A stretch of DNA of 64,000 bases from Sanghuangporus weigelae (GCA_033182465.1 CP137318.1:744001-808000), one strand, 5' to 3'; counted from the first letter of the stretch, positions 34,853-49,414 are shown. The notes: generated from the letters alone by a model not told the origin. Numbers and translations are program-made.

Positions 34853-35290
34853 AATATCGACTAATTTGCCGACTTGGCATAACAACGTCGATCACATTAT
34901 GTAAAATAAACAGCTTGTGTATCTGTCACATTTTTTGCTTGTTTAGCTTGCATTAATTAACTGAAAGCATATTCCTCCATGAAAATATAAGATAAGACAC
35001 TTATAATAGAGTGATATTAGCTAATAAACTCAGAATCCACATTGGTTGACAGAAAAATGCACAGGACCAATTTGATCAGAGTGAGGTTTACTGGTTTCAC
35101 ATAGATTGACCAGTGTCTAATATTTCCTGACCCAACAACTTGCCCGATTTACTTAAAAATTTGGATATCAATTCAGATATACACTTTGCATCTGCAACAT
35201 TTTTCTTGTGGTGAGGGATGAAGAATTGAGTGAGAAAACGTAAGGTGTTTAAAGGAATGGTACTGTTTAAAGGACCGGTTAATGACTGTA

Positions 35291-36121
35291 CGCACTGAAG
35301 GATTCCAAGACGGGTTAAGTCCGAAAAATAGAAGAGGATGAATGTTCTATGTAGATTTTCCTTCCATGACGAAAGTGAAGCGAACCTGATGAAAGGGAGT
35401 CAGATGAATAGGTATATATTTCCTTGTCTGTGCGGATGAAACGCGACGGAAAAGGGCATAAGAAGTGGGGATGATGACCGACATGTGACATATCCTGACC
35501 GCAAAGACGCGTCTCTCGTTTGCTCTTTGCTCCTGATCATACAAGAACAACGATGGGCGGCAATGTCTCAATAACAAAATGATCTTTTTGGAGCTATGGC
35601 CATGCGCTCTCCATGCTCGTTGCACGGAAGTATGACGACCAGAAAAGGGAGAAATGGAGATAGATGACCGGGGATTACGGGCCTAACACGAGCTATCTTG
35701 GTGGTCTAATTTAATTTCTATTCTATTTTATCGATCAACCTCTAGAATAAAGTAAAGCCAAGATCCGATTTACGATCATGGCATGGCATCCATACATCCA
35801 TGTTCTCTTTCTGTTCTGTGATGTTGTGCAGCCGAGCAACTGGGCGAGCCGGAGTACGCTTGCTCGCTCCCCCGGTCTCTTGCTCAGATCTGCCTAGCCC
35901 GCGTCTACCTATTTTTATTTTATTTTATTTTTGCGATATGTTCTCGGAACTAGAAAAGGACCCCCGCTCCGACTAGTTGATTATTTACGCCCTTGTCTTT
36001 CTCTCCGTCCTTCCTTTGTCTCTGCCACTTTGCCACTCTTATTTGGTCCGTTCTTCATCCTCCGTGCTTTGTTGTCCTGCGGACTGGCGTCCATCTCGTT
36101 CTTTTACGAAGTCCTGTAACC
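35291..36121. other. Promoter region of the first GH5 gene
   Basis: 0.8 kb with no gene recognised. It contains a TTTTA-type run at about 35911-35932 and a pyrimidine-rich leader before the ATG. Confidence 0.45.
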
Positions 36122-37661
<1,540 letters not shown>

Positions 37662-39875
37662 GGACAGCTGGCTCCCATTCTTCTCTTCTCGTTCAATCCC
37701 TGCACTTTAAACTCTTAATGACGATCCCATTACCCCAGGCCCTTCGTTCACTCTTCAGGACATACAATCAGGATTTTCTCTTCGTCTCGCTTAGTCTGTC
37801 ATTCAACTGCAACACGTACATAGCCTGCACTTCCCTCTTCTTCACTGCTTCCATTAATAGTGTTTATTGGAATCATCCGATTCCAGTTTCTTATACTCGT
37901 CTTGTACCCGCATTGTTCAAGTTCAGATCTCGATGGACGCGTCGCGACGCGTTAAGATCACCACGTGCTTCGTGTTTCTCGTGGAGTGGAACTCGTTGCA
38001 TTACGTATATCTCAACCACGCACGAGAGACAATGTAACAGGGAATCACAAGAGAACAGCCACCAAAACCCTCGAGGTCGACATCGATGACGATTCAGTTT
38101 GTTTGCTTGTGCATTACATAATACAGTTATTTGTAATAACTAGTTATTAAATTAAATAACGTAACAAACATCGGCGAAGTTCCATTGAATCCATTCGCAA
38201 CTTACCACTTACCATTGTCTAAATTTCATTTTGTTCAGCAGAAATGTCCGAGTAGCCTTCGCGTCTTCTCGACTGATTCGTGCCTGACTATTTATGACTC
38301 TCACGCTACATGTAACTGGCCGTACATGTTTTCATTTTCGCAAGCACTGAAGTAGCTGCTGGTTATTCTTCCAATCTATCTTCAGGGGCAGGACAAGTAT
38401 TTCTAGGCAAGGCGGGGCAATAAGACCACACCGAGTGGCAACAGTTCTCCCTTTACGAAGGGCCGTTATTTCTTCTACTCCACGGCTTTGCGATTTTGTT
38501 TGAACAAAAGGTATTTCGTAAGTGAACTTACAAGCTTCACGGAATAACCTGAGATTTTACCGAATTCGCAATTCTGGTGATCAAAGGAGGACTGCATGGG
38601 TCCTATGAGTAATATTGGCTCAGTTACTTCCTAGCTTATGGCGCCGCAAGTAGCTTCGACTCAGATGATCAAGGAACGGTGACGCCGAACTGTAGAAGTT
38701 ATTCACTTGCATTGTGAGGAGGCATTAGCGGCCGCTAAAGAGACGTCAGAGGAAGTGTGCCTGGGTGGAAGCGCCTGAAGTCTCAGATCTAAGGTGCGTG
38801 AAAACCATCAATTGTTCTTGTATGCAATGTTCGCTTACGCGCCCGTCTGGGCTCAAAGGTATTGAATCCCAGAGATACATCAGATACGCGCAGCTCTTGC
38901 GCAGAATGTTTGTCGTATAATTGGATCATACCTTGAAACTTCCTGAAATCTCGGAGATTCTGACGGTGTCGACGGATACCACCAAATTCAACTAGACACT
39001 GTACTGTAATCAAAATTAGCTCGACTGTTTGCGAACCTATAGCGCCACCCATTTGCCGTGTAAATACCCCCAAAGCGAATGAAACTTGATGTCAGGTGAG
39101 CACAGGAGGAGTGGCGCCCACATCACTAGTGCTGATGATATGTTTTCTAGGTAAAACGAGATAGGGGTCGGTGACTTATGCCCATGTTGAAGACATTGTA
39201 TCGTATGTTTAGATTTGTATCGGTGTCTGGAGCCAGACTGCACATGATCCACATATCCGAAAGCTGGTTTTTAGCGGTGACTCTACTACCGAGCCGTCAC
39301 GGCGATAACTCGCATCAGTTACAGCGGTGATGAACATCCATTTGATGTCCGACGAAATTCATCAAGTCTGTCTGGAGTTTCTACATCGAGTACTTACACC
39401 TTACGGAGTCTGGTAGAACTGACTATTGGTCTTAGCATCTCTATTGATCGCACTTCATCAAAAGACAAAGATCCGATCTACGTCCTCTGTTCATTCATAC
39501 ACGACGTCCCGGTGTGCAAACGTTTGCGAGCGTCCATGTATATTCCTCTTTCGCGCCCGTTCTGTTATGCAACCGGGCGGTTCGGCATGCTAGATTTAAC
39601 TTGCTCGGTCCCTTGTCTTGGCCTCCAGATCTGTTGAACCTGAGTTTATCCGTTTTCTTGCTCGTTTTAATTGACATGCTCATATTTGTGCGCTGGGATC
39701 TAAAAAAGAACTCTTGGTCCGGATCGGAGATACTTTCGCCTCTGCACGTATAAAATGCAACGCCGGCTCTGGTATTCACTCTAGTGCTCTGCTTTGCTGT
39801 CATCCTTGGAAGCAGACCAGTTTATCTTGCTTGGGCTCGGATCTTCAGCCCGTTACCTGGCTACATCTCGCAACC
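37662..39875. other. 2.2-kb spacer between GH5 copies 1 and 2
   Basis: No gene recognised. Minus-strand frames at 38789-39252 are open but show no domain and no signal peptide. The final 130 bp is the promoter of GH5 copy 2. Confidence 0.45.
39749..39755 (+). promoter_or_regulatory. TATA box of GH5 copy 2
   Basis: TATAAAA about 127 bp before the start codon, with a downstream pyrimidine-rich leader. Confidence 0.4.
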
Positions 39876-41445
39876 ATGTCTCGTTCTCTGCTCAGCTTTG
39901 TCGCTGCTTTCTTCTTACTGGGGGGATCCTTGTTTGGAAGAGTCCCTGTCGTTCGCGCTGACAACCCAATCTCACCAGGCTTCCCATACGGCACTGAGAA
40001 GGTCCGTGTTACTTACGCTTAACGTCTGTTGCATCGGCCCAAGAGGAGTCTTTGCTTCTGAGCTACACTTCATTTGCTATGCTAACGCTTACATGCAGGT
40101 GCGCGGTGTCAGTCTCGGTGGGTGGCTGATCCTGCACCCGTGGATCACGCCTAGCCTCTTCAATAACTTAAACTCCTCTGTCGTCGATGAGTGGACGTTC
40201 TGTGAGTTTCAGAACACCAGCGTCGCGCGCGCCGCTCTTGAAAATCACTGGGATACTTTCTACTCCGAGGAGGACTTTGCTAACATCGCAAAGGCAGGGT
40301 ATGCATCTTCTTTTTTCCTTACCTGGCAACAAAAACATTACAAGATACTGAGTAAATGCATTAGATTGAACCATATTCGGATCCCGCTCGGCTACTGGGC
40401 ATTCGACGTTCAGCCTGGAGAGCCATACATCCAAGGCCAGTTGCCTTACCTCGAGAGGGCCATCAAATGGGCGACAAAGTACGGCCTCAAGGTCATACTT
40501 GCCCTTTACGGCGCTCCAGGAAGTCAGAACGGGTAAATGCCTTTGTTCTTGACGTCGCGCTTAACTATTTCTCATCGCACCGTTCTTTTAGGTTCATAAA
40601 TTCAGGCCACATATTGAGCGTCCCGGAGTGGCCATTTAATCAGACTGACATTGATCGTACGCTCGCGATCATCCAGCGATTGGAGAGCATGTTCGCTAAG
40701 TACCCGAGTGTTGTGCCTATAATTGGTGCTTTGAACGAGTAAGCAAATGCTTTTGCCTGCTAATTTGTGTATCATTCACTGACGCACGTCTTAATGTAGA
40801 CCGGCAGGCTTCATCCCTGGAGTGCTTGATATTGCACGTCAATACTATCGCGACGCCTACACGGCTATCCGCTTCCCATTCGGCTCCGACAAGCAGTCCA
40901 ACACGGTCATGATGATCCACGATGCTTTTCAGCCACTGTCAAACTGGACTGACTTTATGCCTCCGCCGGACTACCAAGGTGTTGTGATGGACACCCATAT
41001 CTATCAAGGCTTCACACAGGCAGAGCTTGAGCAGACCGAGGACGAAGAGATTCAAGAGGCGTGCGCGCACGCAGCTAACATAACCTCCTTAAACCTCTGG
41101 ACAATCGTGGGCGAATGGTGTACCGCGTTCACGGATTGTGCGCCAGGGCTGAATGGACGTGGTATGGGTGCTCGGTACGATGGAACATACCCCAATTCAA
41201 CGTTCGTCGGAAGCTGCGACGGCCTTACTGGTTCCGCGGAGACTTTTAGTGACGAGTACAAGGCGTTCATGCGTCGCTTTTGGGAAGCACAAACGACTTC
41301 GTACGAGACGGGCATCGGATGGGTCCAGTGGCTCTGGAAGACGGAGGAAGGTGCGGGTGAGGAATGGAGTTATAGCAAGGGCTTACAGTATGGTTGGATT
41401 CCGTGGGACCAGACAGATAGACTCTACCCGAATATCTGTGGATGA
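39876..41445 (+). CDS. GH5 exo-beta-1,3-glucanase-like protein, copy 2, with altered substrate-binding residues
   Basis: Same exon plan and length as copy 1. The signal peptide is MSRSLLSFVAAFFLLGGSLF. The order is [48 protein letters not shown], the acid/base Glu in GALNEPAG, DTHIYQGF, the nucleophile Glu in IVGEWC and [14 protein letters not shown], ending YPNICG. Both catalytic glutamates remain. Three -1 subsite residues differ from copies 1 and 3: Glu to His (residue 55, 40135-40137), His to Tyr (157, 40507-40509) and Asp to Ile (167, 40596-40598). The frame is intact and the rest is well conserved, so this looks like changed specificity or a non-catalytic binding role, not decay. Several N-glycosylation sites (NTS, NQT, NIT) are present. 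Confidence 0.9.
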
Positions 41446-41879
41446 CCTTAAAGCTGATCTCGATAAACGATTCATAGCTGTCGTATTTGCAATGACATTT
41501 TGTATTGATGACCACCTCTTCGAACTCTTCGAACTTCATTCCAAATAATCATTTAGAGGGTTTCACTCCAGACATTATGGATTGCGATTTTGCTTTGTTC
41601 TCATTGATCGTAATTGCCGGAATGTTCTTGTACCTATGTTGTCCCGAACGCGTCGCGACGTGACATTATGAATTGTAGACTGCAATGTGCTCCGCGTTTC
41701 TAATCGAAATAATTGTAATCGTTGCAGATCATTACACGAGATTGAAAACAATGCCAAATGTGACAGTGGGAATGACGAGGAAGGGTATCATAAACTAGAA
41801 TAAAGTTAAGAATGAGTAATCCCGGAGTATGAGAGCTAAAGTGGTAGAACGTTAAGCGAATTCCAAGCAACCTCTCGAA
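41446..41879. other. Convergent region between GH5 copy 2 and DOP1
   Basis: Shared 3' flanks; nothing recognised. Confidence 0.45.
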
Positions 41880-44800
41880 TCATCGTCGCCCGTCAAAGAT
41901 ATCCATAACTAAGCTCGACTCGACGGCTTCCCAATCGACAGCTCCGCCGCTCGCGTAAACACCTTCGAAACTCATTATACTCAAGTGAGCAAAGAAGGGA
42001 GCCAAATCGCGGATACTGTCAATTTGCTTCACTGACGAGAGGAGCGGTTGGCGAGCGCCTGTCGAAGAGACTGAGTCTGGGAGCCTGAAGCCTGAAGTTC
42101 GCTGTATGAACCGCCAGGAAAAAGTAAATGCTGTGAATGGCTGAATTGCGAGGCCAGGATCCACTTACTCTACCCCGAGAATCCGATGCAGGCAGATCGC
42201 CTACCATCTCTGAGAGCTGGTCCATAATCGCCTCTGGGAACCAGTCATCAGGGCGATATATTGCATCCACCGTATCAGTAATGAATATCCATTGGTGGCT
42301 TTGCAAAAGTTTTCAATCTGGTTAATTATCATCTTGTGATAGGCAGTAACGGAAGACCTTACATCTGGAATTCCTCTGTCTGCACGACGAGGAGTAAGTC
42401 GATGAGTTTGCAGGCAGCCAACACAGCTTGAAGACCATCCGATCCATCTGATGGTGCTTCGGCCATCATTTGTGAGAATATACGAATCTGGGCAAGAAAG
42501 AAGTCATGATCGGTGTCTAACCGGCTGGGAGAAAATTCTCGCGAGTGCTTACGAGTTCAGAAAGTAGCACCGGCCAGAAACTCGATAGGTTATGTGGAGA
42601 AAGTCGGCAAATGAGAACGCGGATGCAGAGGTATACTTCACTTTCTACGATAGGTGCACCGCCATTACGCAGTAAATCAACCAGCTTCTCTTGGATGGAA
42701 GGTAAATGCGTCAAGAAATGATTCTTCTCGGACGCGAGGAGGACAAAGGATAATCTCCGGATGTTCTGCGCTCTCATCTGCATCTCATATTCTCGATTGA
42801 CAAAGATGTTGGCAGATGATGTCGAAGTGATTTTACCTGCAAACGTAAGCAAAGGTAAGTATATTGTCAGCAGGGCGAGCAACAATAAACGTACTCAGAA
42901 GCTCTGTAGAAGCAGCCTTATCTGCATCAATCAATGACTTTACTATAGGTCGCCACCTCAGGCCCGATGCAGGAGTCATAGTAAAGAACTTGGCATCATT
43001 GAATATATCCATTGCCGGATTTCTCCATGACTTGAGTGCTGCCGGAATCTTGGACATCTGTTCCATGATCGCGATGTAAATATTGTCAATGTCGGTTATA
43101 CTGAAAATTATTTGTCAATGACTCCATGATGTAAGCGAGAACAAAAGCAAATCTCACCCAGACTTGGACCTTAACGCGGGATTCAGGACATAATACACGA
43201 TGTTGTTACATGCTACTGTGATCTTGTCACTCTCAACGAGAAATCGGCGAAGATTAGGAAGCACATCATAAGCAAGATACTGATTTATCTATAGGATGGA
43301 GTTGAGTGCACGAGTCGCCGGATAAGTAGAACTGCCTGTACTCTATCTGTTAGGTCTACGACTGGTGATTTTTGCGACACTTCGCCAGACGAACCGGGTG
43401 GTGTATTATACTTTTCATGTAGGTTTGTCTCGGATTGAGCTGTAGAAAAGTCAGTACTACGGAAGTAAGCCGAACTATACACACTGACTACGCGAAAGCG
43501 GCACTCCAGCACCATTGATTAGACTCTCCTTCGTTCTTCTCGGCCAGATACCTTGGTCAAGGGATTTACCGGACAGAAGCACGCATGCATCTAATAATTT
43601 TCCATATGTATCCTACGATTAGGCTATCAGACGATACTAACTCTGCCATAGGAAAAGAACCAAACCTGAATGTCTTTTCGTATCTTGCGATCCTCAAAAG
43701 CGATGGTTTGAGTCATCTTCAAAGCAAGCACGGTCGTACATCTGCGATGTCATTGAATACCCGGAATAACGTGAACAGCAGGAAGGCGTACCGGAGGACC
43801 GGGAAGACCTGAATTCGATATTCTTTGACGTTCGCGGCAACATCTTTTGCAAGCGAGAGGTATCGAGCCCAAACTTGAAGAGCTAACGGGCTCTCAAGTT
43901 TTGACAAATATTCTTCGAGGAACATGAACAGCAAAAAATCGGTTCTGAATCACCAAAAGTCAGGAACTGTACTTGAATAAAGCACATCGAAAATCGTACA
44001 ACTCAGGATTCAGGACTTGTTTCCTGCTTCGTTCAGCCGTCGGTCCAATTCGCCATGAGATACTCTCGCAAACCATGTGCACGACGTTCTGCGCGCTTGC
44101 CGTCAGGAAGTCTACAATATCAAAGGCCGCGTTTCCGGTTTTATGATTCTCCTAAGTAACAAACCTCAGTCTTGCGCTCTCGGAAAAGCTTTGCCCACCG
44201 ACCTGATCGATATACCAGCGCTCAATCACAGATTCGATGACCTCAAATGCGTGGGCTCTGTAAAGCCGCTCAAGGGCCCTCCTGCATCGACTAAATGTTC
44301 GCGTAAAGATGAGGGAAAGGGTTTCAGAAGCGGGATGAGACCCTGAAATATCCGCTGATACAAGATTCCAGGTCTCATAGAGCACACCGACACCTTCTCG
44401 AAGGGCTCGATATCCCGGAGAACGGGCCTAGGAATTTGTCAACTATACTTTCAGCTATTTTGTCGGTCGGTCTGGACTTACCGTCATGGGGGCTTCGGCA
44501 GCTACGTTAGGAGAGTCTGTTAGGAAGACATTGGAGACCATGCTCAATAAGCCGCTAGTATCCGCCAAAGACTTGTCAGGAGAACTGGTCTCTTCCGCTA
44601 TGATAGAGTCCAGTTCATCCAATCCGAGAAGAATCAACCGCTCTAGCGCGTTGAGTAACATGACGAACTCTGCGTCGTCTACGCAGGACTTCACTTGCGA
44701 AGGTTCCTTAGTTGTGGAAAGGACGGAAGAAAGGTCCCTAAGTGCTTTTCGGATCTGCCTGCATGCGCAGGCGTTCAGCGGAAAGACAGCGGGAGTGAGT

Positions 44801-47800
44801 ACATGTGGGAATTGCGGGACAGTTAAGAGGACGAAGTCGAGCCAATGATGGAGCAATGGGCGGTTGCTCGGTGTCGCTATGCCATCGATGAGCAATTGAA
44901 CGAAAAGAGAATTGGTGGATGCTGAAGCGGCAAGGGGTTGGGTAACACCGTCGTCGGTCATGGAGTCAGGATCGGTGGAGTTGCGCAGAGATAAATTCGG
45001 ACTCTTCGCGTGTTGTCTATCTGAATATGCAGCTGACGACGAGATGATGGAATGAAGGAGATGTAGGAGTTTGTTCTGCAGTTCGAGCCGCTGCGAGTGC
45101 ACTAATGCAAATAGCTTGAAAGTTATCGCTGACTCCAGTGACTCTACAGTCGGTTGGTCCAGATCACCACGCGAGATTACTGACTGCATAAGGTCAATGA
45201 CGATAGAATGAATCTTCGTATTGAGTTTCTTCATAGGCTTTAGAAAGGACGGCCTGGGTTCACTCTGCAAGAATCTAGAGTTGGTTTGAACTGCATAAGG
45301 ACAAGTTAAAGCGAAATGAAAGGACCACGTACCTTGTGAGTAGCTCGACAACTACATTTGCATATGTGACATTCGCGCCATTATGTCCACCTAATTAAAC
45401 AATCAATTTCTCGAAATCCAAGGAAACAGGATAGTCGTGCTTACTCTGCGAAATCCATTCCAGGAGGTGAGAACACGGTGATCGAGAAACAAGTGTTGTT
45501 GACATCACCCTATTGAAGTTCTGACCACCATATCGAGCAACTTGTAGCAGCACATCAAGCAGATAGACTACACGATGTTGGTCAAAGGGTCTGTCATACG
45601 TGAACTCTCTCATGTCCCTTCCGTTCATAGTCACAACCCTTGCAGTCTGATGGATCGTTGGATACACTAGTTCAAGTAGAATAGGATCGAGGACTCTAGA
45701 AATATCATTAGGAGAATGATTGTTGCTGTAAGCATAAGGACCCACCGAGGATATGATCTTAAATTGCAACGCATCCAAGTTTCGCCGACGCGTCGCAAGA
45801 CAGGATCATTGCTTTTGAGGCTATCGAGAACAATGAGCATCGGTACTTTGAAATGTACCCCGGGCTGTTGATTATCATCTATTTATAAGGCACATCCTTG
45901 TCAGTCAGTCGAACACATTATTTTTTAACTCATCAACATAGAACCAGTTCCAGACGATCATACAAGTTGGAAAATCATATAAATTGAAATACTTACCAGA
46001 TAATCGCCAGAGGACACCAAAAGCTCCATATGCTTCGAACCCGGTTTGTGCAATATCCCCTACAAGAGACTGCGAGATGATAGCTTCCAGATGGCAATGC
46101 GTTGTTGCATGCTCGAGATCCCAAATGAGCCGTACAGCGCGGACGTGATACGGGCTTGTTTCAAACCGCAAGTAGGCCATGAGCTATCGCGACGAATGCA
46201 CCCAAACCGTTAACGAGACGCTCAGGATGATCGGTGGACACGACTTACAGAATGCATCATTGCAAGTAATCTCGGGCGATTGTCGATAGATGGAGTTGGT
46301 GAAAGAGCCGGGGTTGCGTGTAGACGAATAGCAAGAGACACCACCCTGTCTGCACCTTCAAAAGAGCAACTCTTCATATTGCTGGTCAGACAATACTCAA
46401 GACGCCACTGAGGAAGATGAAGATGGCTACATTCTGTAGCTTACCTTCAGATCGAGTGGTCGGGAAATGCAATTGAACCAGCGCTCTGCGTCCCATGATA
46501 AAGTTAAAGGTAAAGCACCTGAGGTGTGTGCCGTCTTATCCAATGCGTCAGTTAGTTTCAACAAGAGGGTGACTCCTCGTACGAATGCAAGATGTATTGC
46601 ATTCGTCTGCGGAATATCTTCTTTCTCTTCCACTTCATCTCCAACACTTATCTCAGCACAGGTTGCTGTAAGCTCGGACAAGCGCTCAAAAGACGCAACA
46701 AAAGGGATGGTCGATGCGATTCGACGTTCCTTTACGGTCTCTGGAGTATCCGGACTGATGGTCACAACCTGTTCAGATTCGCAAGTCGCGCTTTCTGAAC
46801 ATCCATTATCCGAGATCCCATAAAATGCACAAGCAGCATCGTCAAAGCTTCCACCAAATGCGAAGCCAGGAAGATGTAACGGGCTTGACATCGCTGTTAT
46901 AGATAAGTGCTCCACAATCCGTTCGAGAAGTTGCATAGCAGTTCGAAAGGTAGATGTTGTGACTCGACGAGGGTCCTTCCTCGAAAGTTCCTTAAGACGA
47001 TAGTATGAGTAAGGCAGCGTTCTCCCAGATGAGTAAATTGACGATACCTCCAGCTTTTCAGCGAGGGCGCAGAATATTAACGGAAGGTGTAAATTTTGTA
47101 CTTCGTCATCATCCATGCGGAATGTAGTTAGGACAAAAAGTAACATTCCGATGCACTAAAATCAACGTCAGTTTTCAAAGCATATCCATAACCATGCTCC
47201 TCTTCGTACCTCTGTTTCAGATGTCTTTTCGGTGACCTCGCCTCGGGCAGCCTTGAATAGTTGCTTCCAAGTCGCTCGAGGTTCAATTGCCTCATACAAG
47301 GTGTTTGCTGTGACAAGAATCTGTTCATAGGTAAGTACGACTTCGGCCTCGGCAAAATCAAGTAGCGCGTACGTACGTCTTCGCCGCCATCTGTGCTTTC
47401 CTTCACGGACTCCTTTATCGACTTCAACGCATCATATATGAGAACCTCCGTCAATGGTGTTCCAATCTCCCATTTATCTAGCAAAGAGATGTATATCTTG
47501 AAGGGCCTTGTCACAGAGTATTCTGAGGACGGATGAAACATCTCCTCGCGCAATGTATCAACTAGCAACGACCGGGCGTGTGCTTGGAAGTATTCGGCTT
47601 GCTTCTCTGAATGTTCGTCCGGACCGAGAAGCCATGCGAATAGACGTCGATTGAGCGAGAGATCACGACGAAGAACAACACCAGTTGCTGCCCGCATGAG
47701 CAGAGACCAGTCTGTTGGTGACGCCGTTGATAATGCGGAGCCTTCTAATCGCAATGTTGATAGAAGTAAATCGAGCGCGCCTCGCTGAACCAGAAGATTG

Positions 47801-48939
47801 TCATCCCCAAGAGCGGCACCGAACGCTCTTAACATGAGTCCGATATCGCGTCCGACAATTGGTGCGATGTCTATTATGGCATACCGACAGTCAGCTTCAT
47901 GAAGAGACGGGATGGGAGTAAAATACGGACCCTCTTTAGCGTCCAGACGTGGAAGCCGCCTTGATAGGTAGGTTAGACAATATGCACGCGGAACTTGAGT
48001 TGTCAACATGACAAGCCAGACATTCTGCAAGAAGAAGGCAGGAGCCACCGCGCCGGATAACCGATCGAGCAGACCTAGCACCTGAACGTGAAATGTTTCA
48101 TGAGTGCAACCATATATATATACAGTTCGGTAGGAAGTCTAACCTGTTCAAATGTCTCGCTTGTCTCTTCCTCAAGCCCAGGCATGAGAGCGAGTATGAA
48201 TGCGCGCATGATCGGACGTAGCTCTCCTTGTAGAGGCACGTAATACTTCTCGAACAGACCAAGAAGCACGGGCTTGACGTTCGTCGCGGCATACTCAAAG
48301 AACGGAAACAATCCAGAGGACCACAGAGGCAGGTCTCGCTTCAGGCCATCCGGCTAAGCAACAACAGTATCATCAACAACAGCCATCACCACGTAAACAA
48401 GAGAAACGCACCCCGAGTACAGACAAAATATGTGAATACACGTCAAGAGCACGTTGATGAACACCGGATGGCAACGCCGGAATCAAGCATTGTGAAAGGC
48501 GTTTCGCTACGATCAGTTTACGTGGTATTTCTTTGAATTGAGTGTACGATTGGAGAGTCTGCAGCAGCGGTACATTCCAGCAGCGGTACATTCCCGTAAA
48601 TGCAAGGCAAGGATTTCAGTGGCAAAAGAAATGTACCTTGAGCAGCTGCTTCAGGAACGCAATGAAGTCCGGCCATTCATGCATCGCCTCAAAACTCGCC
48701 AGGCATTTCTCGACCTGCTGAGCATACTTCTTGTACTTTGGATCGTTCTGTATCGTCGCATCCAGCGCAACTTTATCGAAAGGGGAAAGGCACAAGTTGA
48801 TTTGAGAAATGCAAATCTTGTGGAAGCTGTTTCAAAGCGCTCTACACGCACCTTGTTCGCGCAGCTTCGCAGCTGCGGATAGCGCACCCTTCGAGCTTGA
48901 GCCAGAAGCACCTATATCACCCTTATTCGACATTGACAT
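41880..48939 (-). CDS. DOP1: DOP1 (dopey) family leucine-zipper-like trafficking protein
   Basis: DOP1 forms a complex with MON2 and flippases on the Golgi and endosomes and is needed for traffic and polar growth. This is a seven-kilobase, minus-strand gene with many short introns. Exon 1 reads MSMSNKGDIGASGSSSKGAL, then AAAKLREQ. The conserved N-terminal domain follows: DPKYKKYAQQVEKCLASFEA, MHEWPDFIAFLKQLLK, YTQFKEIPRKLIVAKRLSQC and LIPALPSGVHQRALDVYSHI. Later segments are LMPGLEEE, PLQGELRPIMRAF, WLVMLTTQVPRAYCLTYLSR, GRDIGLMLRAFGAAL and long helical repeats. The protein ends near AVDWEAVESSLVMDIFDGRR with TGA at 41880-41882. Not every splice border was resolved, but a single uninterrupted series of exon-like frames covers the span. 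The N-terminal domain identification is firm. Confidence 0.87.
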
Positions 48940-49121
48940 TATTACAAGAAGGGCTTGAAGGGACTAAGTCTCTGGTCACCGAGCATGGATCACGACAGTT
49001 GAGTTAGAGTTTGTCCGTGTAGTCGAGGCGCGCTTGCACCGAGAGGTTTGTGTCGAAGTCACACGTGTCGATTACCTCGACACGCGTCTCGTCATCATCC
49101 TCAACAACTTCTTTCTAAACC
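48940..49121. promoter_or_regulatory. Short bidirectional promoter of DOP1 and the small membrane-protein gene
   Basis: 182 bp between divergent start codons. It contains CACGTG-like sequence (ACACGTGTC at about 49059-49067). No TATA box. Confidence 0.4.
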
Positions 49122-49414
49122 ATGAGCACACCGAAGAATCATGTCAAGAAGGCTTTGGAGGCAAACCTGAGCCCCAAACTGCCGCGTACTCCTCAAGGGT
49201 CTCCCTTTCAGCGCACCTTATTCCAGTCGTGGTTGAGTACGTACTGTGCTGTATATGTCAATGTTCAATATCTTTTGTCATTTACCCTGCTATAGCTCTG
49301 CCTCGTCGAACACGTCTTGTTCTTTCTTGTGTCTTGTTCGGAACTGCAGCTGCGGGACTGTACATGTCTGACAGGCTCGAGGAGAAGATACCTGCCGGAG
49401 ACCCTGCAAATTAG
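49122..49414 (+). CDS. Small one-helix membrane protein
   Basis: Two exons joined by a 57-bp intron (about 49237-49295) give some 78-80 residues beginning MSTPKNHVKKALEANLSPKL and then PRTPQGSPFQRTLFQSWL. The second exon opens with a basic patch (LPRRTR), followed by one hydrophobic helix (LVLSCVLFGTAAAGLYMSD) and a charged end ERLEEKIPAGDPAN (read here as DRLEEKIP). The frame from the upstream Met at 49034 would cross the intron as coding and is less likely. I do not recognise the family. N-terminal basic residues and a single helix fit a small mitochondrial or ER membrane protein. It shares its promoter with DOP1. Confidence 0.6.

Larger units (their letters stand above)
32099..35288. mobile_element. 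Outer TA-flanked element with 20-bp terminal inverted repeats, Tc1/mariner/pogo-like, non-coding
   Basis: CAGTCATTAACCGGTCCTTT at 32099-32118 is the exact reverse complement of 35269-35288, and similarity continues a few bases inward (RAACA). Each end is flanked by TA (32097-32098 and 35289-35290), the target duplication of Tc1/mariner/pogo elements. Outside the nested inner element it has about 190 bp on the left and 435 bp on the right, AT-rich and without any transposase frame, so it is a non-autonomous element of about 0.64 kb that was enlarged by insertion. The superfamily is inferred from the TA and the terminal CAG only. Confidence 0.65.

Noticed and set aside
38789-39252. Overlapping minus-strand frames between GH5 copies 1 and 2
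   Set aside because: No recognisable domain in either frame, and joining them gave no known family.
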